A stretch of 64,000 nt of DNA from Burkholderia sp. Nafp2/4-1b (GCF_003635165.1 NZ_ML058599.1:248001-312000); one strand, 5' to 3'. Numbered from the stretch's first letter, positions 52,086 to 61,851 are shown. Numbers and translations are program-made. Notes: generated from the sequence alone by a model not told the origin.

Positions 52086-52113
52086 GCTGGCGCGGTGAGG
52101 GCCAGCTTTTTTT
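52086..52113 (+). terminator. Terminator after the amidohydrolase gene
   Basis: GCTGGC / GCCAGC stem of 6 bp with a 9-base loop, followed by TTTTTTT. It lies 40 bases after the amidohydrolase stop and 24 before the convergent chemoreceptor stop. Confidence 0.7.
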
Positions 52114-52136
52114 CGTTCGATTGCAGAAGGTGCGGA

Positions 52137-53699
52137 TCACGCCATTGCCGCTTCACGCAGCCGGAACTGCGCGACGGCATCGCTCAGCCGCGCGCTCTGA
52201 TCCTCGAGCGACAGCGCCGCCGCGGCCGCCTCTTCGACCAGCGCGGCGTTGCGCTGCATCGTCTGCTCCATCTGGATCACCGCGGTATTCACCTGCTCGA
52301 TGCCGGATGTCTGCTCGTCGAAGGCGATGCTCGTTTCGCCCATGATCGCGTTCACGCGCTCGACCGCGGTGACGAGCTCGGCCATCGCCGAGCCGGCGAG
52401 CGCGACGAGACCGCTGCCGTCTTCGACGCGCTGCGTCGAATTGCCGATGAGTTCGCGGATTTCCTTGGCGGCGGACGCGCAGCGCTGCGCGAGTCCGCGC
52501 ACCTCGGTCGCGACCACCGCGAAACCGCGCCCCTGTTCGCCCGCACGCGCCGCTTCGACCGCGGCGTTCAACGCGAGGATGTTGGTCTGGAACGCGATGC
52601 TCTCGATCACGCCGACGATGCCGGAGATCCGCGCGGAACTTTGCGAAATCGCCGACATCGTTTCGACGACGCGCCGCATCGCGTCGCCGCCTCGCGCCGC
52701 GATGCCGGCCGCGCCTTCTGCGTAAGTGCGTGCATCGCGTGCGTTGTCCGCGTTCTGGCGCACGGTGGCCGTCAGCTGCTCGACGCTCGCCGCGGCCTGC
52801 TGCAGCGAGACGGCCTGCTGTTCCGTGCGCGCCGACAGGTCGACGTTGCCGCTCGCGATCGTGCGCGCGTCGCCGACGATCGTCTCCGTGCTGGTGCGTA
52901 CCTGGGTCACCGTTTCGACGAGACCGGCCTGCATCCGCTTCAGCGCATTCAGCAGGTACGCCATTTCGTTTTCGCCGGGAATCGCGACCGTGCCGGTCAG
53001 GTCGCCTTTCGAGATCCTGTCGAAGTGATCGACCGCGAGATGGATCGGCGCGATGATCGCCTTCGCCAGCACGCGTTGCGCGAGGACGCCGACGATCAGC
53101 GCGAACAGCGCGACGGACGCCATCGCCCATACGATCCGGTGGAAGCGCTCGCCGGCCGCGTCGTAGCGCGCCTTCTGGCGCGCGACCTGGAACGATTCGA
53201 GCGCGTCGATCGCTTCCTGGTACGCGGTGAACAGCGCCGGCGGCGCATTGCGGTGCGTGTCGAGGAAGTCGAACGAATTGTCGTGGTCGAGTTGCGACAT
53301 CGCCTTCAGGAAAACCTGGTCGAGCAGCGTGCGACGCCGGTTGCGCAGCGTGTCGAACAGCGTTTGCTCGTCGGCGTCGCGCGCGTGCAGGCGCGTGTAG
53401 GCGTCCAGTTCGTCGTCGCTCTCCTTGAGGAGCGTGTGGAGCTGCGCGATTTCTTCCTTGGCCGGCTTACCGGCGCTGATGATCTGCGCGACGTCGCTCA
53501 CGCGTTCGCGCAGCACGAGCATGCGCTCCGAGCTGGTTTTCAGGTGCAGCAGCGACGCGGTATCGTCGCGATACATGGCCTCGAGCGAGCCGTTGCCCGC
53601 GTACAGCGCGGCGATGCACGCGCCGACGACCAGCACGAGCAGCACCGTGTAGCCGGCGATGGTCGCGACGAGCCCGCCGCGGATGGTGAGTTTTCGCAT
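52137..53699 (-). CDS. Methyl-accepting chemotaxis protein
   Basis: Chemoreceptor of 520 residues. Two transmembrane segments (about 10-30 and 190-212) flank a 4-helix-bundle periplasmic domain of the Tar/TarH type; a HAMP domain follows (PIHLAVDHFDRISKGDLT) and the signalling tip contains the highly conserved IESIAFQTNILALNAAVEAARAGEQGRGFAVVATEVR. No CheR/CheB-binding pentapeptide ends the protein. A possible sigma-28 promoter lies at 53811-53839. It should tune motility to a ligand sensed in the periplasm. Confidence 0.9.
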   Translation of the reverse strand: MRKLTIRGGLVATIAGYTVLLVLVVGACIAALYAGNGSLEAMYRDDTASLLHLKTSSERMLVLRERVSDVAQIISAGKPAKEEIAQLHTLLKESDDELDAYTRLHARDADEQTLFDTLRNRRRTLLDQVFLKAMSQLDHDNSFDFLDTHRNAPPALFTAYQEAIDALESFQVARQKARYDAAGERFHRIVWAMASVALFALIVGVLAQRVLAKAIIAPIHLAVDHFDRISKGDLTGTVAIPGENEMAYLLNALKRMQAGLVETVTQVRTSTETIVGDARTIASGNVDLSARTEQQAVSLQQAAASVEQLTATVRQNADNARDARTYAEGAAGIAARGGDAMRRVVETMSAISQSSARISGIVGVIESIAFQTNILALNAAVEAARAGEQGRGFAVVATEVRGLAQRCASAAKEIRELIGNSTQRVEDGSGLVALAGSAMAELVTAVERVNAIMGETSIAFDEQTSGIEQVNTAVIQMEQTMQRNAALVEEAAAAALSLEDQSARLSDAVAQFRLREAAMA

Positions 53700-54000
53700 G
53701 ACGTTCCCTTGCCGGCGGCCCGGAGGGCGACCGACGGCGGATGTGGATTCCGGATTTCGAACGACGACAGGCGCCGCGTCGCAATGCGGGGCGCCGGGAT
53801 TGCTGACGGAATAACGGCACGCGCGGCGGCGAAGTTTTATCTGTATGCGACGCGGATTTGAATGGCGACGACAGGCCCGCAGCCCGGCGTCAGGCAACCG
53901 CGAACGGATCTCGCTCCGGGGCGGCGTGTGCGCACAGGGGCGGCCGCGTGCGCCCGCAGCGGGCTGGGTCGCGACCGCCGTCCTCGCGTGGTCGTTCGCC
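53700..54000. promoter_or_regulatory. Upstream region of the chemoreceptor with a sigma-28-like element
   Basis: 301 bases with no supported gene. On the minus strand at 53811-53839, TAAAACTT is followed after 13 bases by GCCGTTAT, close to the flagellar sigma-28 consensus TAAAGTTT-N11-GCCGATAA (6 of 8 matches at each part, spacer two bases long). It lies about 110 bases before the ATG. A tentative call. Confidence 0.35.
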
Positions 54001-55476
54001 TCAGGTCCGGAACCCGAGCGCCGCGGCCTTCGCACGCAGTTCCGAGAACCGCTCGGCCGTCGGATTGGTGGCGGCCGCCATTTGCGACGGATCGATTCCC
54101 GACACCGAACTCGACGGCGGTGGTGCGGTTGTCCCCGCGCACGCTCCGCCGAACGGCCCTTGCGCGACCGTGAACGCCGGTGCATCCGTGCGCGGCGCGG
54201 CGCTGAAATCGAGTGCGTACGCGAGGTTGAAGGTCGCCGGATCACTGCCGCGCACGCCGAGCGGCTGCAACCCGAAACGCCATTGCAGCAGCGCATGAAT
54301 CGAGCTCGGATCGAACGGATAGCGCGTGACCGTGCCCGCGCGAACACGCGGCCCGAGCAGCGCGAGCGGCACGCGAAAGCCGAGCTTGCCGTCGTTGCCG
54401 ATCGCGAGCTCGTTCTTGCTGATCGGCCGGATCGGCGGCACCACGTGCTCGAAAAAACCGCCCCATTCGTCGTACACGATGATCATCAGCGTGCGGCTCC
54501 AGTTCGGGCTCGTGCGCAGCGCGTCATACACCTGGTTGAGAAACGCCTGGCCGCTGCGGATGTCGGCATGCGGATGGTCGTCCGCGGACGTCCCTTCGCG
54601 CTCACCCGCGAACATCGGATCGACCATGCAGAACGGCGGCAGCGTGCCTGCTGCGGCACTCGACAGGAACTCCGAGAACAAACGCGAGATGCCGAGATAG
54701 CGCGTGCCGTACAGCGCGGTGAACGGCACGTCGTGATAGTAGTAGTTGCAACCCACCTTGGCATCGCTCAGGTTGTCCCAGATCGTGCGCAGCGACGAGT
54801 TGTCGGGACTGTCGCCGAGGCGGTCCGTTGCACCGCTGTGCAGGTAGAGGCGATTCGGAAACGTGTTGGTCAGGATACCTGTGAAATAGAAGTCGCCGAT
54901 GGTGTAGTTGCTCGCCACCGCATTGAAGAACGGCAGGTCGGCCGCCGTGTAATAGCCGATGGGCAACAGGTCGCCCTGGGTCAGGCTCGTGCCCGGCGTG
55001 AGCAACCAGCCGTTCATCGCGCCCGACGCGAGCTGCGTGCGCGCGCCCTCGTAGCTGTGGTTCGGATCGTGATACGCGCATGCCTGATAGCCGTACGCGG
55101 GATTGGCCGATAGCGAAAACGGTGCGTTGGTTCCGCCGAATGCGTCCTTGTATTGCCGGTTCGCGGGCATGCCTTCGGCGCCGGGCACCCAGCTCAGGTA
55201 ATGATCGAACGAACGGTTTTCCATCGTGACCAGCACGATGTGGTCGATGCCGGAGTTCGCCGGATCGGGCAACGCCGGGCGCGGCAGGTTGTAGCGATCG
55301 CCGGCGTTCGGCGACGGCGTATCGGTGACCGACGGCGCGGGCGCATTGCCGTTCGAGGACGGCCCCTCGTCGTCCCCGCCGCCGCAACCCGGCAGTGCGA
55401 CACTGCCGGCTACCGCGGCAACACCGGCGAGAAAACGGCGGCGATTGTAGCGGTGGGATGCATTCGTCTCGTCCAT
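54001..55476 (-). CDS. Tat-exported phospholipase C / acid phosphatase (phosphoesterase family)
   Basis: Exported hydrolase of 491 residues. The start ATG at 55476 has AAGGAGA 8 bases before it. The N-terminus has a twin-arginine signal (NRRRFLAGVAAVAG) that ends at LPGC, a possible lipobox. The phosphoesterase family pattern is clear: HIVLVTMENRSFDHYLSWVPG for the metal-site Glu-Asn, then HDPNHSYEGA and DHPHADIRSGQ, and IIVYDEWGGFFEHVVPP. Relatives are phospholipase C enzymes and AcpA-type acid phosphatases. It is a single-gene unit. Confidence 0.85.
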   Translation of the reverse strand: MDETNASHRYNRRRFLAGVAAVAGSVALPGCGGGDDEGPSSNGNAPAPSVTDTPSPNAGDRYNLPRPALPDPANSGIDHIVLVTMENRSFDHYLSWVPGAEGMPANRQYKDAFGGTNAPFSLSANPAYGYQACAYHDPNHSYEGARTQLASGAMNGWLLTPGTSLTQGDLLPIGYYTAADLPFFNAVASNYTIGDFYFTGILTNTFPNRLYLHSGATDRLGDSPDNSSLRTIWDNLSDAKVGCNYYYHDVPFTALYGTRYLGISRLFSEFLSSAAAGTLPPFCMVDPMFAGEREGTSADDHPHADIRSGQAFLNQVYDALRTSPNWSRTLMIIVYDEWGGFFEHVVPPIRPISKNELAIGNDGKLGFRVPLALLGPRVRAGTVTRYPFDPSSIHALLQWRFGLQPLGVRGSDPATFNLAYALDFSAAPRTDAPAFTVAQGPFGGACAGTTAPPPSSSVSGIDPSQMAAATNPTAERFSELRAKAAALGFRT

Positions 55477-56004
55477 GACAACGTCTCCTTCGTTATTGGA
55501 TGCGGCGCGGGCCAGCCGATCATGCATCGCCGCCGCGAAGCGACGCGCGCTCGCCGTGCGGAAAAATGCGAGCGGGCATTTGGCGCAAGCCTTGTGCCCG
55601 AGTGGAGGGGAAATACGCGCGTCGCGCAACGCGGCGGTCGCCCGCGGGTGGCCTGCACGGCCGCGCGGCACGCGGTGCGGCCTTCGCGTATTTCGCAGAT
55701 TCGTTGCGGGCACACGCACTCAATGCGCTGCACCGCATCGCCCGGTGGAGATCGACGCTGTCGTCGGATGAATGCGCGGCGCGATTACACGAATCGCATG
55801 GGGCGTTGGTCAAAAGGCGTCGGCTACCGGCGCGATTGCACGTGCCGGCGGCGGCGCGACCTCGCTCGATTGATCGCTTTCTTCGCACTTCCGCGCGAGC
55901 GTAACCTGTCGTCTCCCCGGGCCGCCGATATCGCACGGCCGATGCCGATGGTTGACCGTCCGCGACCGTGCTAGGATTTCCGTCAAACAACTCCGGAGAC
56001 TGCC
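55477..56004. other. Intergenic region without a supported gene
   Basis: 528 bases between the phosphoesterase gene (minus) and the small zinc-ribbon-like gene (plus). Only shadow ORFs with no ribosome-binding sites run through it. I see no hairpin, repeat or clear promoter. Confidence 0.6.
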
Positions 56005-56388
56005 ATGCCGTTCATCTGCGAAAACGTTGAATGCCGTGCCGTGCTGGCTCGAGGACAGGTCAGGTCCCGCCAGGAGGACGCGGGCTGGTGCTTCTACTGC
56101 CCGGACTGCAATGCCAGGAACGAGTTGAAGAATATCGGCGCGGCCGATGGTACGGTCGAGCTGGTTCAGCCGGAGCGATCCGGTCTGCCGCACAAGGTCG
56201 TCGCGACAGCGCGGCCACTGGAGGACGGCACCTATGCCGCACAGTTGCGCGTTCAGCGTGCGCTCGCTGTGAAAGGAACGTACGCGGCCGAGGAGCACTG
56301 GGAAGAGCTTGGCGTCTTCCCGGACGCCCAAGAGGCCGTCGCGCATGCGAGGTCTTTCGCGACGGATTTGCTGCGGCAAGCGGCGTAA
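56005..56388 (+). CDS. Small zinc-ribbon-like protein of unknown function
   Basis: Protein of 127 residues. Cysteines lie in ICENVECRAV (residues 5 and 10) and CFYCPDCNA (29, 32, 35), a zinc-ribbon-like knuckle arrangement. The rest is mixed, with VATARPLEDGTYAAQLRVQRALAVKG and an alanine-rich helix AQEAVAHARSFATDLLRQ. The ATG has GGAGA 6 bases before it. I do not recognise the family; DNA, RNA or protein binding are open. Confidence 0.6.
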   Translation: MPFICENVECRAVLARGQVRSRQEDAGWCFYCPDCNARNELKNIGAADGTVELVQPERSGLPHKVVATARPLEDGTYAAQLRVQRALAVKGTYAAEEHWEELGVFPDAQEAVAHARSFATDLLRQAA

Positions 56389-56489
56389 GCACCGATACGA
56401 TCGATTGGCGCGGCCGTGCCGCGCTCAAGCGACACGCTTGCCCGGCAGCCAGCGCGCTTGTTGATCCTGTCCGTGCGCGCATGAACACG

Positions 56490-56525
56490 CGCCCTCGGGC
56501 CGCACTGATGTGCGGCCCGAGGGCG
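56490..56525. repeat. Perfect 16-bp inverted repeat, strong stem-loop
   Basis: Arms CGCCCTCGGGCCGCAC and GTGCGGCCCGAGGGCG with a 4-base TGAT loop. It lies 102 bases after the small gene's stop, with no T-run. Together with the hairpin at 56553 it fills the gap between convergent genes. Confidence 0.8.
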
Positions 56526-56552
56526 TCGTCACGATTCCACCGCAACGAAGTA

Positions 56553-56582
56553 GGGGCGTCGCACACCGATGCGCGACGCCCC
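56553..56582 (-). terminator. Hairpin after the amino-acid binding-protein gene
   Basis: Perfect 10-bp stem GGGGCGTCGC / GCGACGCCCC with a 10-base loop, placed 24 bases after the binding-protein stop on the minus strand. It has no following T-run, so if it ends transcription it does so weakly. Confidence 0.55.
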
Positions 56583-56605
56583 TTTGCGTTTCCCGCTCGC
56601 GTTCG

Positions 56606-57376
56606 TCAGTTGTAGATATCGAACGTGAAGTACTTCTTCGCGATCCGCTGATACGTGCCGTCCTGAATCAGGCTCGCGAGCGCCTGGTTGATCTGCGTGC
56701 GCAACGCGTCGTCCTCCTTGCGCACGCCGATCGCGGACCCGACGCCGAGCGTCTTCGGATCGTGCAGCGCGGGCCCGGCGAACTCGAAGTTCGCGCCCTT
56801 CGCGGTCTTCAGGAAGCCGAGATCGGCCTGCACCGACGACTGCAGCGACGCGTCGAGGCGGCCGGCAATCAGATCCTGATAGACGAGGTCCTGTGTCTGG
56901 TACGTGCGCACGATCACGCCCTTCGGTTCCCAGTAGGTGCGCGCATAGGTTTCCTGCGTCGTCCCCTGCTCGATGCCGACGGTCTTGCCGGCCAGCGATT
57001 CGGCCGTCGGCTGCAGGTTCGCGCCGCGCCGTGCGACGAGGCGCGGCGGCACGTTGTTGATCTTGTCGGTGAACGCGATCTGTGTGAGGCGCTTCTCGGT
57101 CACGCTCATCGACGACAGCACGCCGTCGAACTTGCGCGCCTTCAACGCGGGGATCATTCCGTCGAACGCATTCTCGACCCACACGCAATGCACCTTCATG
57201 CGTTCGCAGATCGCGTTGCCGAGATCGATGTCGAAGCCGACGAGCTTGCCGTCCGGCGCGAGCGATTCGAACGGCGCATAGCTGGGGTCGACGCCGAGGC
57301 GCAGGACGGCCGGGTCTTTCGCGGCGGCGGTGCCGGCCGTCAGCGCGAGCGCGACGGCGATGACGAGCTTTTTCAT
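56606..57376 (-). CDS. Polar amino acid ABC transporter binding protein (HisJ/ArgT-like)
   Basis: Periplasmic binding protein of 256 residues. The start ATG at 57376 has GGAGA 7 bases before it and is preferred to the ATG at 57388, which contains that ribosome-binding site. The signal peptide is MKKLVIAVALALTAGTAAA. The type-3 family pattern follows: LRLGVDPSYAPFESLAPDGKLVGFDIDLG, KFDGVLSSMSVTEKRL and GTTQETYA. No permease or ATPase is next to it. Confidence 0.85.
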   Translation of the reverse strand: MKKLVIAVALALTAGTAAAKDPAVLRLGVDPSYAPFESLAPDGKLVGFDIDLGNAICERMKVHCVWVENAFDGMIPALKARKFDGVLSSMSVTEKRLTQIAFTDKINNVPPRLVARRGANLQPTAESLAGKTVGIEQGTTQETYARTYWEPKGVIVRTYQTQDLVYQDLIAGRLDASLQSSVQADLGFLKTAKGANFEFAGPALHDPKTLGVGSAIGVRKEDDALRTQINQALASLIQDGTYQRIAKKYFTFDIYN

Positions 57377-57525
57377 GATTGTCTCCATACCGATAGACGT
57401 TGTTCGAAGTGAAGCAAGCGGCGGCCGATGGGCGTGACGGCCCGCGCCCGGCCATGCGCGGGCGGCAGGACGATCGCCGGAAGCTGCCGGCGATCGTCCG
57501 GATCAGGGAATCCGGGGGTGCGCTG

Positions 57526-58755
57526 TCAGCGCGCGGCGCCGGTGATGCGCGCCATGCTGCGCCGGTAGCCGGCGGGCGAGAAGGTTGCGTTCAACATGGC
57601 CATCGCTGCGATCACGCCGATATGCAGCCACCACGCGATCGCGAAGCTGCCGCCCGCGTCGCGCAGCCAGCCGATCAGCCACGGGCTCGACGCGACGATC
57701 AGGAAGCCGACGCCCTGCACGAATGCGGCGAGCGCGCCCGCGAGCCGCGCATCCGGCAGGTGGTCGAGCGTGACGATCAGGCTCATCGAGAAGAAGCCGC
57801 CGAGCCCGAGGCCGGCGCTCGCGACCCACACCCACGGCGCGAGCGCGGGCATCGCCGCGAAGCCGACGAAGCCGGCCGCCTGCAATGCGAGCGTGAGCCA
57901 TAGCGCCGCGCGGCGATCGTGCGAACGTTTCGCGAGCATCGGCAGCGCGAGCGCGCCGATCGCCTGGAACAGCGCCATCCATGCGAGCAGATTGCCGCTT
58001 GCCTGCGGGCTCATGCCGACGCCGCGATAGAACGCGGGCAGCCACGCGACGACGCTCGCGTAGCCGCTGTTGCTGAGGCCGAAGTACAGCGCGAGCTGCC
58101 ATGCACGCGGAATGCGTGCGAACGCGGCTACGGGCGCCGCACCCGCCGCGGCATGCACCGCGTCGCGCGGCGCCTTCGCGCGCCACAGCGCGAGCGTGAC
58201 GAGCGCGGGCAGGGCCCATACCGACAGCGACAGACGCCACCCGCCGTGCGCGGCGAGCCACGGGCTTGCGACCGCGCCGAACGCTCCGCCGCCGACCAGC
58301 GCGGCCGAGTAGAGACCCATCGCGAGCGGCAGCCGGTCGACGAACCAGCGCTTCGCGAGGCCGGGCGCGAGCGACTGGACCACGGCGACGCCCGCGCCCG
58401 CGACGATCGAGGTGACGGCCAGCCCGGTGCTGCCGCCGGCCCACAGGCGCGCGAGACAGCCCGCGGCGATCAGCGCGAGCGCGGTGGTCAGCGCACGCTG
58501 CTCGCCGACGCGCCGCGCGAGCCCGATGCCGATGCCGGCGACGACGCCCATCAGCACGAACGGCAGCGTGGTCAGCAACGCGGCCGCGCGAAAACCGAGG
58601 CCGGTGTCGGCGCGCACGAGATCGAGCACCGGCCCGAACGCGGTCAGGAACGGACGCAGGTTGAGGCCGGCCAGCACCAGCAGCGCAAGCGCGCCATAGG
58701 ATACGGACGCCGCGTGCGGACGGGGAACGGCTTGCGCGGTGCCGGGGTCGGCCAT
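57526..58755 (-). CDS. MFS transporter, CynX/NimT family
   Basis: Permease of 409 residues with twelve helices; the ATG at 58755 has AGGAGC 8 bases before it. The N-terminus ALLVLAGLNLRPFLTAFGPVL and the helix-7 region AWQLALYFGLSNSGYASVVAWLPAFYRGVG are those of the CynX (cyanate) / NimT (nitroimidazole) group. Substrates of this group are varied. It is unlinked to the genes beside it. Confidence 0.8.
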   Translation of the reverse strand: MADPGTAQAVPRPHAASVSYGALALLVLAGLNLRPFLTAFGPVLDLVRADTGLGFRAAALLTTLPFVLMGVVAGIGIGLARRVGEQRALTTALALIAAGCLARLWAGGSTGLAVTSIVAGAGVAVVQSLAPGLAKRWFVDRLPLAMGLYSAALVGGGAFGAVASPWLAAHGGWRLSLSVWALPALVTLALWRAKAPRDAVHAAAGAAPVAAFARIPRAWQLALYFGLSNSGYASVVAWLPAFYRGVGMSPQASGNLLAWMALFQAIGALALPMLAKRSHDRRAALWLTLALQAAGFVGFAAMPALAPWVWVASAGLGLGGFFSMSLIVTLDHLPDARLAGALAAFVQGVGFLIVASSPWLIGWLRDAGGSFAIAWWLHIGVIAAMAMLNATFSPAGYRRSMARITGAAR

Positions 58756-58982
58756 CGGAATGCTCCTGAGGGGCCGGTGGCCCTGTGATGCGATGCCGAA
58801 AGGGTAAAGGCGCGCCAGCCCAGGGGAAAATTAAATATTCGACTGGCTATCAGTGTGGAATGCGATGGCGCGACGCCGCGCGACGGGGCCGGATGGGGGC
58901 GGCCGGCGGGGCGGCCGCGGTGGGGATTCGACGCGCGGTCAGGTCGCCGGCGCGTGCGGCTCGCCCGCCCGCTCGCGGTCCT

Positions 58983-60359
58983 TCATTCGACCGGATGCAG
59001 ATCCTGCAGCATCGTCGGCACGAGTTCCGACACGGTCGGGTGGATGTGCATGCCGCGGCTGATCGTCGTGTACGGCGCGCCGGCGGCCATCACGTCGAGC
59101 ATCCCGTGCACGACTTCGTCGCCCGTCACGCCGAGGATCGACGCGCCGAGAATCGCATGGCTGTCCGCGTCGACGATCACCTTCATGAAACCCTGGCTCT
59201 CGCCTTTTTCGACCGCGCGGCCGACGCGCGTCATCGGTCGCGTGCCGAGCAGCAGCCGGCGGCCGGTCTGCTTCGCTTCGGCAAGCGTCATGCCGACGCG
59301 GCCGAGCGGCGGGTCGATGTACATCGCATACGCGGTGATGCGGTCGGACACCTTGCGCGAATCGTTGTCGAGCAGGTTGGCCGCGACGATCTCGTAGTCG
59401 TTGTACGCGGTGTGCGTGAACGCGCCGCGCCCGTTGCAGTCGCCGAGCGCCCAGATGCCGGGCACGTTGGTGCGCAGCTCGTCGTCGACCGTGATGTAGC
59501 CGCGCGAGTCGGTCGCGACGCCGGCCAGTTCGAGCCCGAGATCGTCGGTGTTCGGCACGCGGCCGACCGCGAGCAGCAGGTGCGAGCCCGCGACCTCGCG
59601 GCGCCCGCCGGTGCAGTCGAGGCCGACCACGACGCCGTCGCCGTCGCGCCGCGCGTTCAGGCAGTTCGCATCGAGCTGCACGTCGATGCCTTCGTTCTCG
59701 AGAATCTCGCGCACGGCCTGCGAGACGTCCTCGTCCTCGCGATGGATCAGGCGCGGGCCTTTCTCGACGATCGTGACCTTCGAGCCGAAGCGGCGATACA
59801 TCTGGCCGAATTCCAGCCCGACGTAGCTGCCGCCGACGATCACGAGATGCTCGGGCAGGAAGTCGACGTCCATCATCGTCGAGTTGGTCAGGTACGACAC
59901 CGAGTCGAGGCCCGGCATCTGCGGGATCTGCGCGCGTCCGCCCACGTTGATGAACACGCGTTCGCCCTCGAGCAGTTCGTCGCCGACCCGCACGGCATTG
60001 GGGCGCTCGAATCGGGCATGACCCTGAAACACGGTCGTGTGGTCCAGCCCGCGCACCCATTGCTCGACGCCGTGGTTCGAGCGGCCGGAGATCCGGTCCT
60101 TGCGCGCCTTCACGGCTTTCATGTCGACGCTCACGGGCCCGACCGACACGCCGTATTCTTCCGCGCGCCGCGCGAGTTGCGCGGCGTACGCGCTCGCGAT
60201 CAGCGTCTTGGTGGGGATGCAGCCGGTGTTCACGCAGGTGCCGCCGAAGCGGCCGCGCTCGACGATCGCGACTTTCATGCCGGCGCCGGCGAGCCGCGCG
60301 GCAAGCGGCGGCCCGGCTTGCCCGGTGCCGATGACGATCGCGTCGAAGTGTTGCGTCAT
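58983..60359 (-). CDS. FAD-dependent disulfide oxidoreductase (mercuric-reductase / lipoamide-dehydrogenase-like)
   Basis: Flavoenzyme of 458 residues. The FAD motif is VIGTGQAGPPLAARLAGAG; the redox-active pair is Cys42 and Cys47 in GGTCVNTGCIPTKT; the NAD motif VIVGGSYVGLEFGQMY follows, and the C-terminal MHIHPTVSELVPTML has the catalytic His-Glu of the partner subunit. AGGAGG lies 5 bases before the ATG. It lacks the N-terminal metal-binding domain of mercuric reductases, so a stress or NADPH:quinone-type role is more likely. Confidence 0.8.
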   Translation of the reverse strand: MTQHFDAIVIGTGQAGPPLAARLAGAGMKVAIVERGRFGGTCVNTGCIPTKTLIASAYAAQLARRAEEYGVSVGPVSVDMKAVKARKDRISGRSNHGVEQWVRGLDHTTVFQGHARFERPNAVRVGDELLEGERVFINVGGRAQIPQMPGLDSVSYLTNSTMMDVDFLPEHLVIVGGSYVGLEFGQMYRRFGSKVTIVEKGPRLIHREDEDVSQAVREILENEGIDVQLDANCLNARRDGDGVVVGLDCTGGRREVAGSHLLLAVGRVPNTDDLGLELAGVATDSRGYITVDDELRTNVPGIWALGDCNGRGAFTHTAYNDYEIVAANLLDNDSRKVSDRITAYAMYIDPPLGRVGMTLAEAKQTGRRLLLGTRPMTRVGRAVEKGESQGFMKVIVDADSHAILGASILGVTGDEVVHGMLDVMAAGAPYTTISRGMHIHPTVSELVPTMLQDLHPVE

Positions 60360-60639
60360 GACGTCCTCCTGCGCTGGTTCAACGTGGGAACGATGGACGC
60401 GCAAGCCGCATGCCGTGCCGGCGCGCGTCCGAACGGCGACGAGCGCTCATGGTAGACCGGTTCGCGGGGGGAGGCGAGTGGCGCGCGGCGGGGCCACTGG
60501 CGCCGCACTGCAACAAGGTGCCGGCTGGCGTGCCGCTGCGCACCGTCGTTTCATTCCTCGCCGGCATGCTGTCGCGGCCGTTCATTCCAGCCGGCTGCGG
60601 CATGCGCGACCCGGCTGTTTCATCCCGCGCCAGCGCGCG

Positions 60640-61851
60640 TCACCTCGTCGGAAACCGCGCGCGCAACGTCGCGAACCGCGCGTCGTCCGGAAACGCCGTC
60701 ACTTCATACCGCACCGGCCGGTGCGCGGTGGCCGTCATCAGGTCGCCGCAGGTTTCCCGCAGCACGGCCATCGGCACGTGGGCCGACTCCCGCGTCGCTT
60801 CCCGGTACAGCACGACGATGTCGGCGTCGGGCAGCAGCGTCGGCACCCCGTCGCTCCATACGCCGACGCTGAACAGCTCGCCGTTCTGCCGCCGGTACAC
60901 GGTGTAGCTCGCGACGAAGATGTCGATGCCGTTGCGCTTGTGCAGATCGTCCAGTAGCGTCCGTTGATCCTGGTAGTCGCCGGCAAGCTCGTCGACGCGC
61001 AGCGCGTGCAGCTTCGCCTCCAGTGCCGCCGGGATGAAATTCCGCCACGCGGTGCCGTCCCAGCGCAGCATCAGCGCGGGCAGCGGGCGCGGCTGCGCGC
61101 GCGCCTGTTCGGCGAGTTCGACCATCGTGGCGAGCCCGGCCGCGTTGCGGTCGCCGGTGAGCAGCAGCACGGCCCGGTTCGGCGCCATCACCACCGGCGC
61201 GCCGGAGATCGGCTGGCGGTGCAGCAGGTCGGTGAGCAGCAGCCGCGCCGCGTCGTAGTAGTCGCCGAACTGCGACAGGAACACACCGTCGCCCACCGCC
61301 GCCCACGGGGCGGACGATACGCCGCGCAGGTTGTCGATCGCTATGCTGCATGCCTGGTCGAAGCTGACGCCCCATGCGGCCAGCCGCGCCGTCGTCAGCC
61401 GCGCGACGCTGAACTCGCCGTCGTACGCGATGCCGACTTCCAGGTTCTCGCAGAGCGGCCGGAACGCGACCTCCGACGCGCTGGGCTGGCCGGCGAGCTG
61501 CAGCGCAACCACGCCGCGCTCGGTCGCGCTGCGGATCACCGGGAGCAGTCGTGCACGGACTTCGGCGAAGTTCGACGGAATCTCCTGCTGCATCATCGCG
61601 CTCGCCTGGCGCTTGAGCGTCGCTTCGCGCTCGGCGGGCATCGCGCCCGCATAGTCGCGGAACAGGTTGTGCAGGTTGATGATGTTCGACGGGACGTCCG
61701 CCTGCACGAGACGGCCCCTGTCGTCGTCGTGAAGCCACTCGCGCGTGTCGCCGGTCGCACGCAGCTCGGCGATCAGGCGTTCGGCGAAGTCCTGCCGGGT
61801 CGGCGGTTTGCTGAAGCGCTCGCGCAGGCGCGCGACGAAGTCGGAAAGCAT
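60640..61851 (-). CDS. DUF1444 (YtpQ-like) protein
   Basis: Cytoplasmic protein of 403 residues from the ATG at 61851. Its pattern matches DUF1444: PTRQDFAERLIAELRATG near the start, IAIDNLRGVSS in the middle and APNRAVLLLTGDRN later. There is no signal peptide, membrane segment or catalytic motif. It stands alone between the flavoenzyme and the divergent DUF3348 gene. Confidence 0.7.
   Translation of the reverse strand: MLSDFVARLRERFSKPPTRQDFAERLIAELRATGDTREWLHDDDRGRLVQADVPSNIINLHNLFRDYAGAMPAEREATLKRQASAMMQQEIPSNFAEVRARLLPVIRSATERGVVALQLAGQPSASEVAFRPLCENLEVGIAYDGEFSVARLTTARLAAWGVSFDQACSIAIDNLRGVSSAPWAAVGDGVFLSQFGDYYDAARLLLTDLLHRQPISGAPVVMAPNRAVLLLTGDRNAAGLATMVELAEQARAQPRPLPALMLRWDGTAWRNFIPAALEAKLHALRVDELAGDYQDQRTLLDDLHKRNGIDIFVASYTVYRRQNGELFSVGVWSDGVPTLLPDADIVVLYREATRESAHVPMAVLRETCGDLMTATAHRPVRYEVTAFPDDARFATLRARFPTR

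Noticed and set aside
58983..60359. The flavoprotein as a true mercuric reductase.
   Set aside because: It lacks the N-terminal heavy-metal domain and the C-terminal Cys pair needed for mercury; no mer genes are near.
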